From Fulvivirga sp. M361 (GTDB lineage Bacteria > Bacteroidota > Bacteroidia > Cytophagales > Cyclobacteriaceae), in contig NZ_VKDC01000007.1 of NCBI RefSeq assembly GCF_007097395.1, forward strand, positions 169,063 through 233,062: a DNA stretch of 64,000 nt, read 5' to 3'. The notes under the pieces were generated by a model that saw nothing but the letters and a program-made list of their open reading frames with translations, did not search any database and was not told where the DNA came from. A program made the position numbers and the translations under genes. Positions 62,478 to 64,000 of the stretch are shown one piece after another (positions within the stretch are counted from its first letter, which is position 1; every line of letters begins with the position of its first letter).

Positions 62478-63914
62478 TTAATTGCTGTAGCCTGGATTTT
62501 GAGTTAATACACCTCTTGAGAGGTTACGCTCATTCTGAGGTATTGGAAGAAGAAGGTCCGTACTTGTAAAAGAAGCTCCGATTTCCAACGCGTGCTCAGA
62601 AAGGACTTCTACTTCCGCACCAAATCGGAAGAGATCAAAGAACCGGTGGTTCTCATAAGCCAGCTCCATTCTTCGCTCTTCCAAAAGATCACTTTTACTG
62701 ATAGAGTTTACGGGAGTGGTGAAGCCGGCCCTGTTGCGTACACTATTATACGCGTCAAGTGCTAAGGCATCACCCGTAGTTTGATTTACGCCCATTACTG
62801 CTTCTGCATACATCAACAGTACATCAGCATATCTCAAAACGATCCAATCATTTCCGGATTGTTCTAGTATCGAACCGTTGGGCAGGTATTTTGTGACAAA
62901 AAATGTCCCCGGATCATTACTGGATTCCGTAAAAAGGGCCCGGACGGTTTCACCTCTTTCGAAATATTTATTCCGGATATTTTCGGTGGTGAAATTGAAA
63001 AACCTAAACCCCTTATCCGTCCATTCTCTACTGTAGTTTTGGCTTGTTTCCGGGTTGTCTTCTACGTAGTTAATCGCAAAGATCACCTCGGAGTTTCCAG
63101 TACCGTCGTTTACTTCATTGTAAAAAACATCGCTGTAATTAGCCTCTAAGCTAAATTCTCCCGAATTAATGATCTCTTCACACAATAACCTTGCGGCAGT
63201 GTAGTTATTACCTGCATCCGTATCTTCCGCCCCTGCCAGCGTTAAATGCACTTTTGCCAGCAAAGCTTGAGCGGCTGCTTTAGAAGCCCTTGTACGATGG
63301 GTATTATCCAGGTTTTTTACTGCAATTTCGAGGTCTTCGATGATTTGATCGTAAATAATACTTTTTTCAATCCGTGTAAAGGAGATCTCCTCTTCCTGGG
63401 GTGTTATGACGCGCAATGGCATAGGAACGTCACCGAATAAGCGAACCAATTGAAAATAAACGTAGGCCCTCGCAAATTTAGCTTCACCTTCAAAGGCACC
63501 CCTTCTGTCGTCACTGGCAGCATCTAGGTTATCCAACACCAAATGTGTTCGGAAAATGATGTTATACATACTCTCATAGTAATTCCGCACGACAAAGTTT
63601 TCAATGTTTACGGCGTACACCTCGAACTGCTGGAAGTCTGAATCTTCATTACCTCCATTTTTAGACTGTGTGTTGTCCGTACGCATCTCCGTAAGGATAA
63701 ATTCTATTTGCGTAGCTCTTAAATCACTAAAACTCGTACTATTTTCACCTTGTAACCCGTCATAGATACTTAGTATGCCATTCTCAAGTTCGTCATCATT
63801 CGTATAGTAAGAATCACCACTTACAAATGAAATAGGATCCGGCTCGAAGTAATCGTCGCATGAAAAGGCTGCGAGAAGTAGTAAGAAAGATAATTTGATA
63901 TGAATATTTTTCAT
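62478..63914 (-). CDS. susD: SusD/RagB-family surface lipoprotein, second copy
   Basis: A 478-residue SusD homologue with lipobox AAFSC. The pattern matches the first SusD: YYTNDDELENGILSIYDGLQ, FEGEAKFARAYVYFQLVRLFG, AQALLAKVHL, NDWIVLRYADVLLMYAEAVM, ERRMELAYENHRFFDLFRFG, and LPIPQNERNLSRGVLTQNPG. It pairs with the SusC whose end lies 12 bp upstream. The strong similarity of the two SusD C-termini suggests both pairs handle related glycans, perhaps alginate fragments of different size or composition. Confidence 0.94.
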   Translation of the reverse strand: MKNIHIKLSFLLLLAAFSCDDYFEPDPISFVSGDSYYTNDDELENGILSIYDGLQGENSTSFSDLRATQIEFILTEMRTDNTQSKNGGNEDSDFQQFEVYAVNIENFVVRNYYESMYNIIFRTHLVLDNLDAASDDRRGAFEGEAKFARAYVYFQLVRLFGDVPMPLRVITPQEEEISFTRIEKSIIYDQIIEDLEIAVKNLDNTHRTRASKAAAQALLAKVHLTLAGAEDTDAGNNYTAARLLCEEIINSGEFSLEANYSDVFYNEVNDGTGNSEVIFAINYVEDNPETSQNYSREWTDKGFRFFNFTTENIRNKYFERGETVRALFTESSNDPGTFFVTKYLPNGSILEQSGNDWIVLRYADVLLMYAEAVMGVNQTTGDALALDAYNSVRNRAGFTTPVNSISKSDLLEERRMELAYENHRFFDLFRFGAEVEVLSEHALEIGASFTSTDLLLPIPQNERNLSRGVLTQNPGYSN

Positions 63915-63926
63915 GATACTGATCCG

Positions 63927-64000
63927 TTAAAAATTAATATTGACTCCCAGTACAACCTTTCGTGCAATAGGAGCGCCACCCCTGTTGTAACCATAGGTTA
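63927..64000 (-). CDS. susC: SusC-type transporter, C-terminal fragment cut by the window end
   Basis: The last 24 codons of a SusC-like gene, reading TYGYNRGGAPIARKVVLGVN then INF and stop. It parallels the end of the first SusC (TYGYQRGPAPIYRSFSVGVN). The rest lies beyond the window. Confidence 0.85.
   Translation of the reverse strand, partial: TYGYNRGGAPIARKVVLGVNINF

Overview
The window comes from a Bacteroidota genome, most likely a marine, Cytophagales-like gliding bacterium. The genus cannot be fixed from sequence alone. The evidence is two SusC/SusD pairs, SprB-type repeats, DUF5777 and DUF4159 proteins, many lipoproteins, starts without Shine-Dalgarno sites, and promoters resembling the Bacteroidota TTTG/TAnnTTTG type. 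No rRNA, tRNA, CRISPR array or intact insertion sequence was seen.

Layout. 0.1-9.8 kb: a GT2 glycosyltransferase, then a tightly overlapping MoxR/DUF58/BatA-type envelope operon (DUF4159, GNAT, MoxR, DUF58, BatA-like, DUF4175-like, membrane protein) and a small membrane protein. 9.8-10.6 kb: three tandem units that look like tiny RNA genes, each with a promoter-like element, a conserved 5' head and a terminator hairpin. 10.7-15.2 kb: an ECF sigma operon with a membrane-anchored barrel protein, a SprB-repeat/haem-like lipoprotein, YceI and DUF5777. 15.2-24.6 kb: deoxynucleoside kinase, a candidate small RNA, a TonB receptor, a DUF4157 metallopeptidase-like protein with a lipoprotein partner, a YheT hydrolase and a TPR histidine kinase. 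24.8-27.8 kb: a cysM/JAMM/cysO/moeZ operon for sulfur-carrier-dependent cysteine synthesis. It is preceded by a 26-codon leader peptide rich in Cys codons and a terminator, which is a clear attenuator candidate. 27.9-36.1 kb: housekeeping and stress genes (LhgO, MsrB, YfiR plus a HAMP-GAF-PAS receptor, HAD phosphatase, RhlE-type helicase, a TPR lipoprotein) and a patch of degenerate interspersed repeats.

36.2 kb to the end is an alginate utilisation locus with a starch/maltose component. A GH31 glucosidase and an MFS transporter diverge from a FadR-type GntR regulator. The plus-strand operon that follows carries SusC, SusD, PL17, KdgF, MFS transporter, SDR reductase and KdgK. Next come a CBM32-PL7 lyase, a GH13 amylase, three tandem PL7 paralogues (one lacking key catalytic residues), a YefM/YoeB-type toxin-antitoxin pair between imperfect direct repeats, and a second PKD-protein/SusD/SusC set cut by the window end. 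Together these genes would cut alginate outside the cell, import oligomers, split them to unsaturated uronate, convert this to DEH, reduce DEH to KDG and phosphorylate it to KDPG. The KDPG aldolase is not in the window. Two candidate regulatory motifs recur in this locus. One is a 25-bp site shared by the gntR promoter and the PL7 cluster promoter. The other is a LacI-operator-like palindrome found upstream of three minus-strand saccharolytic genes.
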